Translations under genes and position numbers: made by a program
The notes under the pieces: generated by a model
Told to the model about the DNA's origin: nothing
The model's database searches: none
Seen by the model: the letters and a program-made list of their open reading frames with translations, nothing else
Shown here: positions 10,945 to 19,622 of the stretch, piece by piece
Position numbering within the stretch: the first letter of the stretch is position 1
Layout: each line of letters begins with the position of its first letter
NCBI RefSeq assembly: GCF_030053895.1
Contig: NZ_CP125781.1
Location: forward strand, 4,340,001-4,404,000
DNA from: Trabulsiella odontotermitis
Lineage (GTDB): Bacteria > Pseudomonadota > Gammaproteobacteria > Enterobacterales > Enterobacteriaceae
Length of the DNA stretch: 64,000 bases
Direction of reading: 5' to 3'

Positions 10945-11643
10945 TCAGAAGGTTTTTTCCTGCGGCTGCCAGGTACAAAAGTCTTCGTTCGCGACCAACA
11001 GCAACTGAGACCCTTCCGGCGCCTCAAGCCAGGCGACGCTCACTTCCAGAGAAGAGTGGTTCTGGCGGCGCTGAATGCGCGATAACGCCCAGGCTTCAAG
11101 GTCAGGCTTCACCGCCTGGCCTTCACAGGTAGTGACCGTTTGATCGGCATGCCAGCGTCCCTGGCGCAGCACCACACGCCCGTGACGCAACGCGTCGCTG
11201 GTCAGACGGAGTTGCTCTGCCCGGAATTTGTACAAGGCGATTTGATCGCTGGAAAGCTGCTGTTTCTGTCCGTCCACTTCACGTTGCATAAAACTGAGTT
11301 CGCCGTGATCGTCAAAACGGGCGCGAATGTGTTCGGGCGTTTTACTGTAGACGTTGAGTTCAATCAGCGTCAGCGTATCGCCCTGCCAGCGGTATTCGCT
11401 GGTTGAGGTGTTTCCGCTTCGCCAGGGGCTGAAAGCGGCAAGAAGATGAGTCTCGCCGTTGGCATCTTTACGCCACAGGCGTACAGCGCCCTGATCATCC
11501 GCGTAACCGCTGGCGGTAAACGGCGGCAGTGAGGAATTATGACTACAGGCTGACAGCAACAGCACGCCCGACAGCGCCAGCATGCGACGCCAGAAGGACA
11601 AAAGGGGCGAAACCGCCCCTTCGATAAAACTGTTCACTGCCAC
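10945..11643 (-). CDS. yjaH: YjaH-like lipoprotein (DUF1481)
   Basis: This 232-aa protein matches E. coli YjaH, of unknown function. A lipoprotein signal is visible: RR, a hydrophobic stretch and the lipobox LLLSAC, with the lipidated Cys near residue 33. The mature part begins SHNSSLPPFTASG and ends CTWQPQEKTF. The start is uncertain. From ATG 11643 the first codons include the hairpin that looks like the hupA terminator (11602-11621). A start at the TTG giving (M)SFWRRMLALSG or at the ATG near 11583 would put that hairpin upstream of the gene. The gene lies 6 bp downstream of hupA. Confidence 0.88.
   Translation of the reverse strand: MAVNSFIEGAVSPLLSFWRRMLALSGVLLLSACSHNSSLPPFTASGYADDQGAVRLWRKDANGETHLLAAFSPWRSGNTSTSEYRWQGDTLTLIELNVYSKTPEHIRARFDDHGELSFMQREVDGQKQQLSSDQIALYKFRAEQLRLTSDALRHGRVVLRQGRWHADQTVTTCEGQAVKPDLEAWALSRIQRRQNHSSLEVSVAWLEAPEGSQLLLVANEDFCTWQPQEKTF
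11602..11621 (-). terminator. Probable hupA terminator inside the yjaH reading frame
   Basis: On the minus strand an 8-bp GC-rich stem (AAGGGGCG/CGCCCCTT, loop GTTT) is followed by TTTTG. It starts about 28 nt after the hupA stop codon and looks like an intrinsic terminator, yet it lies within codons 8-14 of the longest yjaH frame. Confidence 0.65.
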
Positions 11644-11649
11644 GCGGTC

Positions 11650-11922
11650 TTACTTAACTGCGTCTTTCAGTGCTTTGCCAGAAACAAATGCCGGTACGTT
11701 AGCTGCGGCGATTTTGATTTCTTTACCGGTCTGCGGGTTGCGGCCAGTGCGCTCAGCGCGGTGGTTCACTTTGAAGGTACCGAAACCAACCAGTTGTACA
11801 GCATCACCTTCTTTCAGAGACTCAGTAATAGCAGCCAGGGTGGATTCCAGAGCAGATTTTGCCTGTGCCTTTGACAGATCAGCCTTGTCCGCAATTACAT
11901 CAATCAGTTGAGTCTTGTTCAT
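11650..11922 (-). CDS. hupA: DNA-binding protein HU, alpha subunit
   Basis: HU-alpha is a nucleoid protein that bends and constrains DNA as homodimers or heterodimers with HU-beta. The 90-aa sequence starts MNKTQLIDVIADKADLSKAQ and ends SGKALKDAVK. It carries the DNABII signature GFGTFKVNHRAERTGRNPQTG, whose arm inserts a conserved proline into the minor groove. AAGGATAACTT before the ATG gives a good ribosome site. The gene sits between yjaG and yjaH as in E. coli. Confidence 0.98.
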   Translation of the reverse strand: MNKTQLIDVIADKADLSKAQAKSALESTLAAITESLKEGDAVQLVGFGTFKVNHRAERTGRNPQTGKEIKIAAANVPAFVSGKALKDAVK

Positions 11923-12108
11923 AAGTTATCCTTACAATGTGTTTATCGCTTGCTAAGCATCGAGTGCGACGGATATGCCTTAAGAGCACTCTCCTGCATA
12001 TACGCACCGATAGCCACTTTTTTTCGCCCTCCAAATGTAGACCAGACGGGGGGCAGATGTGAAGCCTTCAGGCACGACAAATCACGCGGTAAATCACGTT
12101 TTATCGTC

Positions 12109-12699
12109 TCATTGCTTAAAATTTATACCAATATTGCTCTCGCCAGCTTCGCGGAGGTCTGCACGAAGCCCTTTAATCAGTTCCAGGTCGCGTTCTTCGC
12201 AGCCTGCCAGCAGGCGAAAAATTTCCCATTGGATATCCCATTCCTGTTCTACCGCCGGGTTTTCTTTCAGTTCTTCGTCGGTCATTTCACGACCGGCCTG
12301 GGTCATTTCCAGCATCGCTACCGTAGTAATAGACGTCTTACTGACTTCAACCGCATGCTCCAGCGTTTCACCACTCAAACGCGAGTGCACGAGTTCACTT
12401 AACGCCACACACGCATCGATGGCCGGATAGACACCATACATATCGTAGTCGTCCGCCGCCGGAATCGCCTCTTCCAGTTTCTCAAGCTGGCTGTCGAAGT
12501 TCACTTTCGCCTCTTTGACCGTCAGCGTTTCCCAGATTAAATCGAGAATACGGCGATAAAGATGCGGATCGCCAAACTCGGTCTCCTTGCAGAACATCGC
12601 GTAGTTCGGATACATGCGTTCGCACAGGCAGGCCATAAAGGTCGTGTGCTGCCAGCTTTCCAGCTTCTCCAGACGCAGATGAATGGGGTTTTGTAGCAT
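12109..12699 (-). CDS. yjaG: YjaG family protein (DUF416)
   Basis: This 196-aa acidic, mostly helical cytoplasmic protein is the same length as E. coli YjaG, whose function is not firmly known. It starts MLQNPIHLRLEKLESWQH and has conserved stretches LCERMYPNYAMF and MYGVYPAIDACVALSEL. There is no signal peptide or membrane segment. It lies between nfi (45 bp upstream) and hupA, the order found in E. coli, so it may be read from the hemE-nfi side. Confidence 0.92.
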   Translation of the reverse strand: MLQNPIHLRLEKLESWQHTTFMACLCERMYPNYAMFCKETEFGDPHLYRRILDLIWETLTVKEAKVNFDSQLEKLEEAIPAADDYDMYGVYPAIDACVALSELVHSRLSGETLEHAVEVSKTSITTVAMLEMTQAGREMTDEELKENPAVEQEWDIQWEIFRLLAGCEERDLELIKGLRADLREAGESNIGINFKQ

Positions 12700-12744
12700 G
12701 ATGACATCCCGGATTCGAAAATTAGCGGCAGTGTACCTGAATCA

Positions 12745-13413
12745 TTACTGAATTTCCTGCCAACGAACAAATGCCGGGCGGCCCGAAGCAACGGCGTCAG
12801 CCCAGCGTGTTGGTTCCGGCAGGCGGTAACCGCGCATACAGCGTTGCACCCATGCCAGCGCACTGTCGATGCTGACGCGGTGACCGGTTGAAACAAAGAG
12901 CGGATTACAGCGGATTTTGCTGCGCCACACCCACGCCAGTTGCTCGCCTTTATCCATCAGCGGTGCCAGCGCGCCGGGTTCTGGCGACAGCGGATCAAAC
13001 TTACCGCACAGGCGTTTTTTCGCCACGCCGATGGTCGGCACATCCACCAGCAGACCAAAATGGCTGGCTACGCCAAGACGACGTGGATGCGAGATACCGT
13101 GACCGTCCACAAACAGTAGGTCCGGTTTTTGTGAAAGCTGCGCCCAAGCCGCGCTCAGCGCCGGAGTTTCACGGAAAGAGAGAAAGCCAGGAACGTAAGG
13201 CATGGTGGTGGCGACGCGCGCCACCTGATGTTCGATAAGCTCAAGCGAAGGATACTTCAGCAGGATGATGGCCGCGCGTGTGACTTCGCCGCCCTGCTCA
13301 AACCCCACGTCAGCACCTGCGATCAACGTCGGTGGATCCTTATCTAAACGATCCTCGCGGATCACGGATGAGGCCAGTTCAAGTTGTTGCGCGCGAAGTG
13401 ACGCGAGATCCAT
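12745..13413 (-). CDS. nfi: Endonuclease V (deoxyinosine 3'-endonuclease)
   Basis: Nfi cuts DNA one nucleotide 3' of deoxyinosine and other deaminated bases, starting alternative excision repair. The 222-aa protein (E. coli 223) contains the active-site segments IAGADVGFE near residue 32 (catalytic Asp), YVPGFLSFRE near residue 75 and LLFVDGHGISHPRRLG near residue 105, whose Asp binds the metal. It begins 9 bp after the end of hemE and is probably cotranscribed with it. Confidence 0.95.
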   Translation of the reverse strand: MDLASLRAQQLELASSVIREDRLDKDPPTLIAGADVGFEQGGEVTRAAIILLKYPSLELIEHQVARVATTMPYVPGFLSFRETPALSAAWAQLSQKPDLLFVDGHGISHPRRLGVASHFGLLVDVPTIGVAKKRLCGKFDPLSPEPGALAPLMDKGEQLAWVWRSKIRCNPLFVSTGHRVSIDSALAWVQRCMRGYRLPEPTRWADAVASGRPAFVRWQEIQ

Positions 13414-13422
13414 AACAGCTCC

Positions 13423-14487
13423 TTACTGATGATACGGCTCAGAAAGTCGATGCACCGCCTCCACAAACACGCCAGCGTGCTCTGGCGGAACATCCTGATG
13501 AATACCATGGCCGAGGTTGAAAACATGCCCTTCCCCCTGACCGAAGCCAGCAAGAATAGTGGCGACTTCTTCCTCAATGCGCGCCGCAGAGGCGTACAGC
13601 ATTGACGGGTCCATATTGCCCTGCAGCGCGACTTTATCGCCCACGCGACGGCGCGCGTCTGCGATATCGGTCGTCCAGTCCAGCCCGAGAGCGTCACAGC
13701 CGGTGTCGGCCATCGCCTCCAGCCACTGACCGCCGCCTTTGGTGAATAACGTCACCGGCACGCGCTGCCCGTCGTTTTCACGTAGCAGGCCATCGACGAT
13801 TTTGTGCATGTAGTAGAGCGAGAACTGCTGATAGTCACGCCCGGTCAGCACGCCGCCCCAGGTATCGAAAATCATGACTGCCTGCGCACCCGCCTTAATT
13901 TGTGCATTCAGATAAAGGGTGACACTTTTTGCCAGCTTATCAAGCAGCGCATGCAACGTTGCGGGATCGGCGTACATCATTTTTTTAATGACAGTAAAGG
14001 CTTTGCTGCTGCCGCCTTCCACCATGTAGGTCGCCAGCGTCCACGGGCTACCGGAGAAACCAATCAGCGGCACCTGACCTTTCAGCTCGCGGCGAATGGT
14101 GCGCACAGCGTTCATGACATACCCCAGTTCCTGTTCCGGATCGGGAACGGGCAGCTTGTCGACATCGGCTTTACTTTTCACTGGCGAGGTAAAACGCGGC
14201 CCTTCACCCGCTTCAAAATAGAGTCCGAGGCCCATCGCGTCCGGCACGGTGAGGATGTCCGAAAAGAGGATCGCCGCATCCAGTGGATAACGACGCAGCG
14301 GCTGAAGCGTCACTTCGCAGGCCAGTTCGGCATTCTTGCACAGCGACATAAAATCACCCGCTTGCGCGCGAGTGGCTTTGTATTCCGGCAGATAGCGGCC
14401 CGCCTGTCTCATCATCCATACCGGGGTGACATCAACGGGCTGGCGCAGCAGCGCACGCAGATAACGATCGTTTTTCAGTTCGGTCAT
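13423..14487 (-). CDS. hemE: Uroporphyrinogen decarboxylase
   Basis: HemE removes four carboxyl groups from uroporphyrinogen III to give coproporphyrinogen III in haem synthesis. The 354-aa protein matches the family length. Near its N terminus is PVWMMRQAGRYLPEY, the conserved substrate-binding signature, followed by AILFSDILTVPDAMGLG with the catalytic Asp and GFSGSPWTLATYM. The C-terminal part has FNLGHGIHQDVPPE. It lies downstream of nudC (40 bp) and upstream of nfi. Confidence 0.97.
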   Translation of the reverse strand: MTELKNDRYLRALLRQPVDVTPVWMMRQAGRYLPEYKATRAQAGDFMSLCKNAELACEVTLQPLRRYPLDAAILFSDILTVPDAMGLGLYFEAGEGPRFTSPVKSKADVDKLPVPDPEQELGYVMNAVRTIRRELKGQVPLIGFSGSPWTLATYMVEGGSSKAFTVIKKMMYADPATLHALLDKLAKSVTLYLNAQIKAGAQAVMIFDTWGGVLTGRDYQQFSLYYMHKIVDGLLRENDGQRVPVTLFTKGGGQWLEAMADTGCDALGLDWTTDIADARRRVGDKVALQGNMDPSMLYASAARIEEEVATILAGFGQGEGHVFNLGHGIHQDVPPEHAGVFVEAVHRLSEPYHQ

Positions 14488-14527
14488 TTTGCAGTTCCTT
14501 TATGCGTCAGGCGCTCAGTGTAACACG

Positions 14528-15301
14528 TCAGTAATCATCATCCCGGCACAATGCCACGGTGTCTTCAATCAGGCGACGGGCAACGGTTCCCGGCGGCGGC
14601 AACAGTGGCAGATTGTCGTAACGATACCAGTTCGCTTCGTGCAGCTCTTTGGGATCAATAACGATGTCACCACTCTCATACTCCGCCATAAACGCCGTCA
14701 TTAACGACTGCGGGAACGGCCAGGGTTGCGAGGTCACGTAACGCAGGTTTTTGACTTTGATCCCGCTCTCTTCCATGACTTCACGCGCGACCGCCTGCTC
14801 CAGCGTTTCACCCACCTCAACAAACCCCGCCAGCACCGTATGGATGCCGCCGCGGTGACGGGTGTGCTGCGCCAGAAGGATGGAGTCGTCGCGACGAATG
14901 GCAACGATGATGCAGGGGGCGATTTGCGGATAATAGCGTTCCCGGCAGTGGCTGCACAGCATCGCCCATTCGGTTTTGCTGGGGTGCATCGTATGCCCGC
15001 AGTAGCCACAGAATTTATGCGAGCGGTAGAACTCAGCCAGCTGCACGCCGCGCCCGGCCAGCTGGAACAGCCCGACGTCCTGATCGATCACCTGGCGTAC
15101 CGAGCCCATATCATGGCGGCGATTTTGCTGCACCAGCCAGACGGGATCGCCCTGCCATTCACCGATCTGCATCGCAGGCTGCCCGACAAGATCGTATTTT
15201 TCCGCCTCGCCGTAAGGCAATTCTCCCACAGGGAGCCATAATTTCTGTTCATGGCTGATGATCCACCAGCCATGATCTAATTTTTCAATTATACGATCCA
15301 T
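14528..15301 (-). CDS. nudC: NAD-capped RNA hydrolase / NADH pyrophosphatase
   Basis: NudC removes the NAD cap from RNA 5' ends and hydrolyses NAD(H) to NMN(H) and AMP. The 257-aa length equals E. coli NudC. Four zinc-ligand cysteines are visible in CGYCGHTM and CSHCRERYY (about residues 98-119). The Nudix box is intact: GFVEVGETLEQAVAREVMEE, then SGI, from about residue 158. C-terminal QPWPFPQSLM is the NADH-type signature. It is divergent from rsd with about 100 bp between the starts. Confidence 0.96.
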   Translation of the reverse strand: MDRIIEKLDHGWWIISHEQKLWLPVGELPYGEAEKYDLVGQPAMQIGEWQGDPVWLVQQNRRHDMGSVRQVIDQDVGLFQLAGRGVQLAEFYRSHKFCGYCGHTMHPSKTEWAMLCSHCRERYYPQIAPCIIVAIRRDDSILLAQHTRHRGGIHTVLAGFVEVGETLEQAVAREVMEESGIKVKNLRYVTSQPWPFPQSLMTAFMAEYESGDIVIDPKELHEANWYRYDNLPLLPPPGTVARRLIEDTVALCRDDDY

Positions 15302-15400
15302 ATCTATTGCACTACCTTGGCTTCACTGGCAATTTGATAACATAGTTTTTACATTTCCCGGGTGAGCAGTTTTTTTACTTTTAAACTTGCGGAGTCAAAC

Positions 15401-15913
15401 ATGCTAAACCAGCTAGAAAGCCTGACGGAACGCGTTGGCGGAAGTAATCAGTTTATCGATCAATGGCTGCACGGACGTAAGCATCTGCTCGTTGCTTACT
15501 ATAATCTGGTTGGCATCAAGCCTGGCAAAGAATCGTATATGCGGTTGAACGAAAAAGCGCTCGATGATTTCTGTCAGAGCCTGGTAGACTACCTCTCCGC
15601 CGGTCATTTTAAAATTTATGAACGTATTATCCGTGAACTGGAAGCAAATAGCCCACATTTAGAGGCAACAAAACTCTATTCGCGGCTGGAAGCTAACACT
15701 CAGCAGATCATGGATTATTACGACTCCAGCCTCGAAAATGCTATCGATAACGACAACTATCTGGAATTCCAGCAATCGCTGTCCGGCATTGGTGAAGCGC
15801 TAGCCGCGCGGTTTACGCTGGAAGATAACCTGATTGTGCTGGCACAGAGCAACCAACGAAATCCCGTTGCCAGTGACGCCAGCAATGTCGAAAGCCCTCG
15901 CTTGAGTTCTTAA
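15401..15913 (+). CDS. rsd: Anti-sigma-70 factor Rsd
   Basis: Rsd binds region 4 of sigma-70 and frees core RNA polymerase for other sigma factors in stationary phase; in E. coli it also binds HPr and stimulates SpoT. The 170-aa helical protein (E. coli 158) starts MLNQLESLTERVGGSNQFID and keeps the core LVAYYNLVGIKPGKESY and FCQSLVDYLSAGHFKIYERI. The frame is open from 15362. ATG 15401 is chosen by homology and the GCGGAGT ribosome site. The 12 or so extra residues are at the C terminus, which is Asn/Ser-rich. The thiC leader follows. Confidence 0.94.
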   Translation: MLNQLESLTERVGGSNQFIDQWLHGRKHLLVAYYNLVGIKPGKESYMRLNEKALDDFCQSLVDYLSAGHFKIYERIIRELEANSPHLEATKLYSRLEANTQQIMDYYDSSLENAIDNDNYLEFQQSLSGIGEALAARFTLEDNLIVLAQSNQRNPVASDASNVESPRLSS

Positions 15914-15959
15914 GCATTAACGAGTAGTTTACATAATGATCCCCTCTTCAGTGAGGGGT

Positions 15960-16068
15960 GCTTCTTGTCGGAGTGCCTAGTGTTGAAAATGAAAAACACG
16001 GGCTGAGACCGTTTATTCGGGATCCGCGGAACCTGATCAGGTTAAGACCTGCGAAGGGAACAAGAGTA
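15960..16068 (+). promoter_or_regulatory. TPP riboswitch (THI box) of the thiC operon
   Basis: The thi-box core is complete. P1 forms from CTTGT (15964-15968) and ACAAG (16060-16064). The conserved GGCTGAGA is at 16001-16008, CCTGATCAGG near 16032-16041, and ACCTGCGAAGGGA near 16047-16059. Thiamine pyrophosphate binding would reduce thiC expression. The leader continues about 90 nt to the thiC start through a CGTCGTCTGACAAGCC segment also known from E. coli. A weak hairpin CCCCTC/GAGGGG (15941-15958), just ahead, could terminate rsd transcripts. Confidence 0.95.
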
Positions 16069-16158
16069 ATTCGCCACAGGCGAGCGCCCTCTCGGGCAAT
16101 AGTCACCATTACTCCCTCCGTCGTCTGACAAGCCACGTCCTCTTTTCTGGAATGAGCT

Positions 16159-18054
16159 ATGTCTACTACAAAACTGACCCGTCGCGAGCAGCGCGAACAC
16201 GCCCAACACTTTATCGATACGCTGGAAGGCACCGCTTTCCCCAATTCTGCCCGTATTTACATTGCGGGGTCGCAGCCAGACATCCGCGTCCCGATGCGGG
16301 AGATCCGGCTTAGTCCGACGCTTATTGGCGGTAGCAAAGAGCACCCGCAGTACGAAGACAATGAAGCGGTGCCGGTGTATGACACTTCCGGTCCCTATGG
16401 CGATCCGGCGATTGCCATCGACGTGCAGCAGGGTCTGGCAAAGCTGCGCCAGCCGTGGATCGACGCACGCGGCGACAGCGAACCGCTGGCCGAACGCAGC
16501 TCGGCCTATACCAAAGCCCGCCTTGCCGATGATGGCCTCGACGATCTGCGCTTCAACGGTTTATTGACGCCGAAGCGCGCCCGAGCCGGCAAACGCGTTA
16601 CCCAGCTGCACTACGCCCGTCAGGGGATCGTTACGCCGGAAATGGAGTTCATCGCCATTCGCGAAAACATGGGTCGCGAGCGGATCCGCAGTGAAGTGTT
16701 GCGCCAGCAGCATCCCGGCGAAGGTTTCGGTGCGTGCCTGCCGGAAAATATCACCCCGGAATTTGTCCGCGACGAAGTGGCTGCGGGCCGCGCGATTATC
16801 CCGGCAAATATCAACCACCCGGAATCGGAGCCGATGATTATCGGCCGCAATTTCCTGGTAAAAGTGAACGCCAACATCGGTAACTCCGCAGTGACCTCCT
16901 CCATCGAAGAAGAGGTGGAGAAACTGGTATGGTCCACCCGCTGGGGCGCAGACACGGTGATGGATCTGTCAACCGGACGCTATATCCACGAAACCCGCGA
17001 ATGGATCCTGCGCAACAGCCCGGTACCGATCGGCACCGTGCCGATCTACCAGGCGCTGGAGAAGGTCAACGGGATCGCCGAAGATCTGACGTGGGAAGCA
17101 TTCCGCGACACGCTGCTGGAGCAGGCGGAACAAGGCGTTGACTACTTCACTATTCACGCTGGTGTGCTGCTGCGCTACGTGCCAATGACCGCAAAACGCC
17201 TGACCGGCATCGTTTCCCGTGGCGGCTCGATTATGGCGAAGTGGTGTCTGTCGCATCACAAAGAGAATTTTCTCTATGAGCGCTTCCGTGACATCTGCGA
17301 AATCTGCGCCGCCTACGACGTCTCATTATCGCTGGGCGACGGACTGCGTCCGGGGTCGATTCAGGACGCCAACGACGAAGCGCAGTTTGCCGAACTGCAC
17401 ACACTGGGTGAGCTGACAAAAATCGCCTGGGAGTATGACGTTCAGGTGATGATTGAAGGTCCGGGGCACGTCCCCATGCAGATGATCCGCCGCAACATGA
17501 CCGAAGAGCTGGAGCACTGCCACGAAGCGCCGTTCTACACTCTCGGGCCATTAACCACCGACATCGCACCGGGCTATGACCATTTTACCTCCGGCATTGG
17601 CGCTGCGATGATTGGCTGGTTCGGTTGCGCGATGCTGTGCTACGTGACGCCGAAAGAGCACCTCGGGTTGCCGAACAAAGAGGATGTTAAACAGGGGCTT
17701 ATCACCTACAAAATCGCCGCCCACGCCGCTGACCTGGCGAAAGGCCATCCGGGCGCGCAAATCCGCGACAACGCCATGTCGAAAGCGCGTTTTGAATTCC
17801 GTTGGGAAGATCAGTTTAACCTCGCGCTCGACCCGTTCACCGCCCGTGCGTATCACGATGAAACTCTGCCGCAGGAGTCCGGCAAAGTGGCGCATTTCTG
17901 CTCCATGTGCGGCCCGAAATTCTGCTCGATGAAAATCACGCAGGAAGTACGTGATTATGCCGCGAAGCAAGCCATCGAAGTCGGCATGGCGGATATGTCG
18001 AACAGCTTCCGCGCCAAAGGAGGCGAAATTTATCTGAAGCAGGAGGAAGCGTAA
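16159..18054 (+). CDS. thiC: Phosphomethylpyrimidine synthase ThiC
   Basis: ThiC is a radical-SAM enzyme that rearranges aminoimidazole ribotide into hydroxymethylpyrimidine phosphate, the pyrimidine half of thiamine. The 631-aa protein equals E. coli ThiC in length. The C-terminal cluster-binding motif CSMCGPKFC (C-x2-C-x4-C) lies near residue 580, and active-site stretches SLGDGLRPGSI and MIEGPGHVPMQ are intact. The start ATG follows GGAATGAGCT. The stop TAA shares its last A with the thiE start (TAATG), indicating translational coupling. Because AIR is its substrate, ThiC links this operon to the purine pathway served by purHD and other pur genes. Confidence 0.98.
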   Translation: MSTTKLTRREQREHAQHFIDTLEGTAFPNSARIYIAGSQPDIRVPMREIRLSPTLIGGSKEHPQYEDNEAVPVYDTSGPYGDPAIAIDVQQGLAKLRQPWIDARGDSEPLAERSSAYTKARLADDGLDDLRFNGLLTPKRARAGKRVTQLHYARQGIVTPEMEFIAIRENMGRERIRSEVLRQQHPGEGFGACLPENITPEFVRDEVAAGRAIIPANINHPESEPMIIGRNFLVKVNANIGNSAVTSSIEEEVEKLVWSTRWGADTVMDLSTGRYIHETREWILRNSPVPIGTVPIYQALEKVNGIAEDLTWEAFRDTLLEQAEQGVDYFTIHAGVLLRYVPMTAKRLTGIVSRGGSIMAKWCLSHHKENFLYERFRDICEICAAYDVSLSLGDGLRPGSIQDANDEAQFAELHTLGELTKIAWEYDVQVMIEGPGHVPMQMIRRNMTEELEHCHEAPFYTLGPLTTDIAPGYDHFTSGIGAAMIGWFGCAMLCYVTPKEHLGLPNKEDVKQGLITYKIAAHAADLAKGHPGAQIRDNAMSKARFEFRWEDQFNLALDPFTARAYHDETLPQESGKVAHFCSMCGPKFCSMKITQEVRDYAAKQAIEVGMADMSNSFRAKGGEIYLKQEEA

Positions 18055-18689
18055 TGTATCAGCCTGATTTTCCACCCGTTCCCCTCCGCCTCGGACTGTA
18101 TCCGGTGGTCGACAGCGTGGAATGGATCGAACGCTTGCTGGAGGCGGGCGTACGGACCATCCAGTTGAGAATTAAAGATCGGCCTGACGACGACGTCGAA
18201 GCGGATGTGATCCGCGCAATCCAGCTGGGCCGTCGTTACCGCGCCCGGTTATTCATTAATGACTACTGGCGGCTGGCGATTAAACATCAGGCGTATGGCG
18301 TGCATCTTGGCCAGGAAGATCTGGAAACTACCGATGTGCAGGCCATCCGCGATGCCGGGTTGCGGCTTGGCGTTTCGACCCATGACGATATGGAAATCGA
18401 TGTCGCACTGGCGGTTAAGCCGTCGTACATCGCCCTGGGGCACGTGTTCCCGACGCAAACCAAGCAGATGCCGTCTGCTCCGCAGGGACTGGAGCAACTG
18501 ACGTCGCACATCCAGCGCCTCAATGATTACCCCACCGTTGCCATAGGCGGCATCAGCATCGATCGTGCGCCGTCAGTGCTGGCTACCGGTGTCGGCAGCA
18601 TTGCCGTTGTCAGTGCCATTACCCAGGCTCCGGACTGGCAGATGGCAACGGCACAATTGCTCGAAATGGCGGGAGCTGGCGATGAATGA
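18054..18689 (+). CDS. thiE: Thiamine-phosphate synthase ThiE
   Basis: ThiE couples hydroxymethylpyrimidine diphosphate with the thiazole phosphate to make thiamine phosphate. It is a 211-aa TIM barrel, the same size as the E. coli enzyme. Conserved phosphate- and pyrophosphate-binding stretches are visible: IQLRIKDR near residue 41, FINDYWRLA near 66, GVHLGQEDL near 81, GHVFPTQTKQM near 130 and AIGGI near 163. It overlaps thiC by 1 nt and thiF by 8 nt. Confidence 0.97.
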   Translation: MYQPDFPPVPLRLGLYPVVDSVEWIERLLEAGVRTIQLRIKDRPDDDVEADVIRAIQLGRRYRARLFINDYWRLAIKHQAYGVHLGQEDLETTDVQAIRDAGLRLGVSTHDDMEIDVALAVKPSYIALGHVFPTQTKQMPSAPQGLEQLTSHIQRLNDYPTVAIGGISIDRAPSVLATGVGSIAVVSAITQAPDWQMATAQLLEMAGAGDE

Positions 18690-19437
18690 CCATGATTTCA
18701 TGCGTTACAGTCGCCAGTTGTTGCTTGAGGATATCGCGGTCGATGGTCAGCAAAAACTGCTCAGCAGCCGGGTGCTGATTGTCGGGCTCGGTGGTCTGGG
18801 AGCCCCCGCTGCACTGTATCTGGCCGGAGCTGGCGTCGGCACGCTGGTGCTGGCCGACGACGACGACGTGCATCTCAGCAATCTGCAGCGGCAGATTTTG
18901 TATACCAGCGATGATATTGCACAGCCGAAAGCGCAAGCGGCACAGCAACGCCTTCATCAGCTTAATCCGCACATCGAACTGATTGCGCTCCGGCAACGGC
19001 TGACTGGCGAGGCGTTAATGCAGGAGGTGGGGCACGCGGATGTGGTACTGGACTGCACCGATAACATGACGGCAAGACAGGCCGTCAACGCCGCCTGTGT
19101 GACGCTCAACACCCCGCTGATTACCGCCAGCGCCGTCGGGTTTGGCGGCCAGCTGATGGTGCTGACGCCGCCGTGGACACAGGGCTGCTATCGCTGTTTG
19201 TGGCCGGACGAGCACGAACCGGATCGCAACTGCCGCAACGCCGGTATTGTCGGGCCAGTGGTGGGCGTGATGGGCACGCTACAGGCGCTCGAAGCCATCA
19301 AATTACTGAGCGGCATGGAGACCGTTCGCAACGAGCTACGGCTGTTCGATGCCCGTACCAGCGGCTGGCGAACGCTGGCGCTGCGCCGCTCGCAGAGCTG
19401 CCCGGTCTGTGGAGGGCGACATGCAGATCCAGTTTAA
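18682..19437 (+). CDS. thiF: ThiS adenylyltransferase ThiF
   Basis: ThiF adenylates the C terminus of the sulfur carrier ThiS, the first step in loading sulfur for the thiazole ring; it is related to MoeB and E1 enzymes. The 251-aa protein starts MNDHDFMRYSRQLLLEDI. It has the nucleotide-binding GLGGLGAPAALYLAGAG near residue 34, RQILYTSDDI near 72 and zinc cysteines in CYRCLWPDE and CPVCGG. Cys in PDRNCRNAG corresponds to Cys184 of E. coli ThiF, which can form an acyl disulfide with ThiS. ATG 18682 gives the family start; a longer in-frame opening to 18565 lies inside thiE and is rejected. Confidence 0.96.
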   Translation: MNDHDFMRYSRQLLLEDIAVDGQQKLLSSRVLIVGLGGLGAPAALYLAGAGVGTLVLADDDDVHLSNLQRQILYTSDDIAQPKAQAAQQRLHQLNPHIELIALRQRLTGEALMQEVGHADVVLDCTDNMTARQAVNAACVTLNTPLITASAVGFGGQLMVLTPPWTQGCYRCLWPDEHEPDRNCRNAGIVGPVVGVMGTLQALEAIKLLSGMETVRNELRLFDARTSGWRTLALRRSQSCPVCGGRHADPV

Positions 19438-19621
19438 CGACGAGCCCGTTCAGTGCGCTGCGGGATCCACCGTGGCGGATCTGCTCGATTATCTTGGGCA
19501 GCACAAGCCCGGTATCGCGCTGGCGCTGAATCAACAGGTGCTCCCACGCGAACAGTGGGCGGTTCACCCTCTGCAGGAGGGTGACAATATCCTGCTTTTT
19601 CAGGTTATTGCAGGAGGTTGA
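19421..19621 (+). CDS. thiS: Sulfur carrier protein ThiS
   Basis: ThiS is a ubiquitin-like protein that carries sulfur as a C-terminal thiocarboxylate to ThiG. The 66-aa sequence starts MQIQFNDEPVQCAAGSTVAD and ends in the essential Gly-Gly (FQVIAGG). It overlaps thiF by 17 nt and precedes thiG by 1 nt. The ATG follows GGAGGGCGAC, a strong ribosome site inside thiF. Confidence 0.97.
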   Translation: MQIQFNDEPVQCAAGSTVADLLDYLGQHKPGIALALNQQVLPREQWAVHPLQEGDNILLFQVIAGG

Positions 19622-19622
19622 A

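Noticed and set aside
15941..15958. CCCCTC/GAGGGG hairpin after rsd taken as a strong terminator
   Set aside because: The stem is only 6 bp and the following TGCTTCTTG is a poor U-tract; the sequence merges into the THI box, so it is mentioned only as weak.
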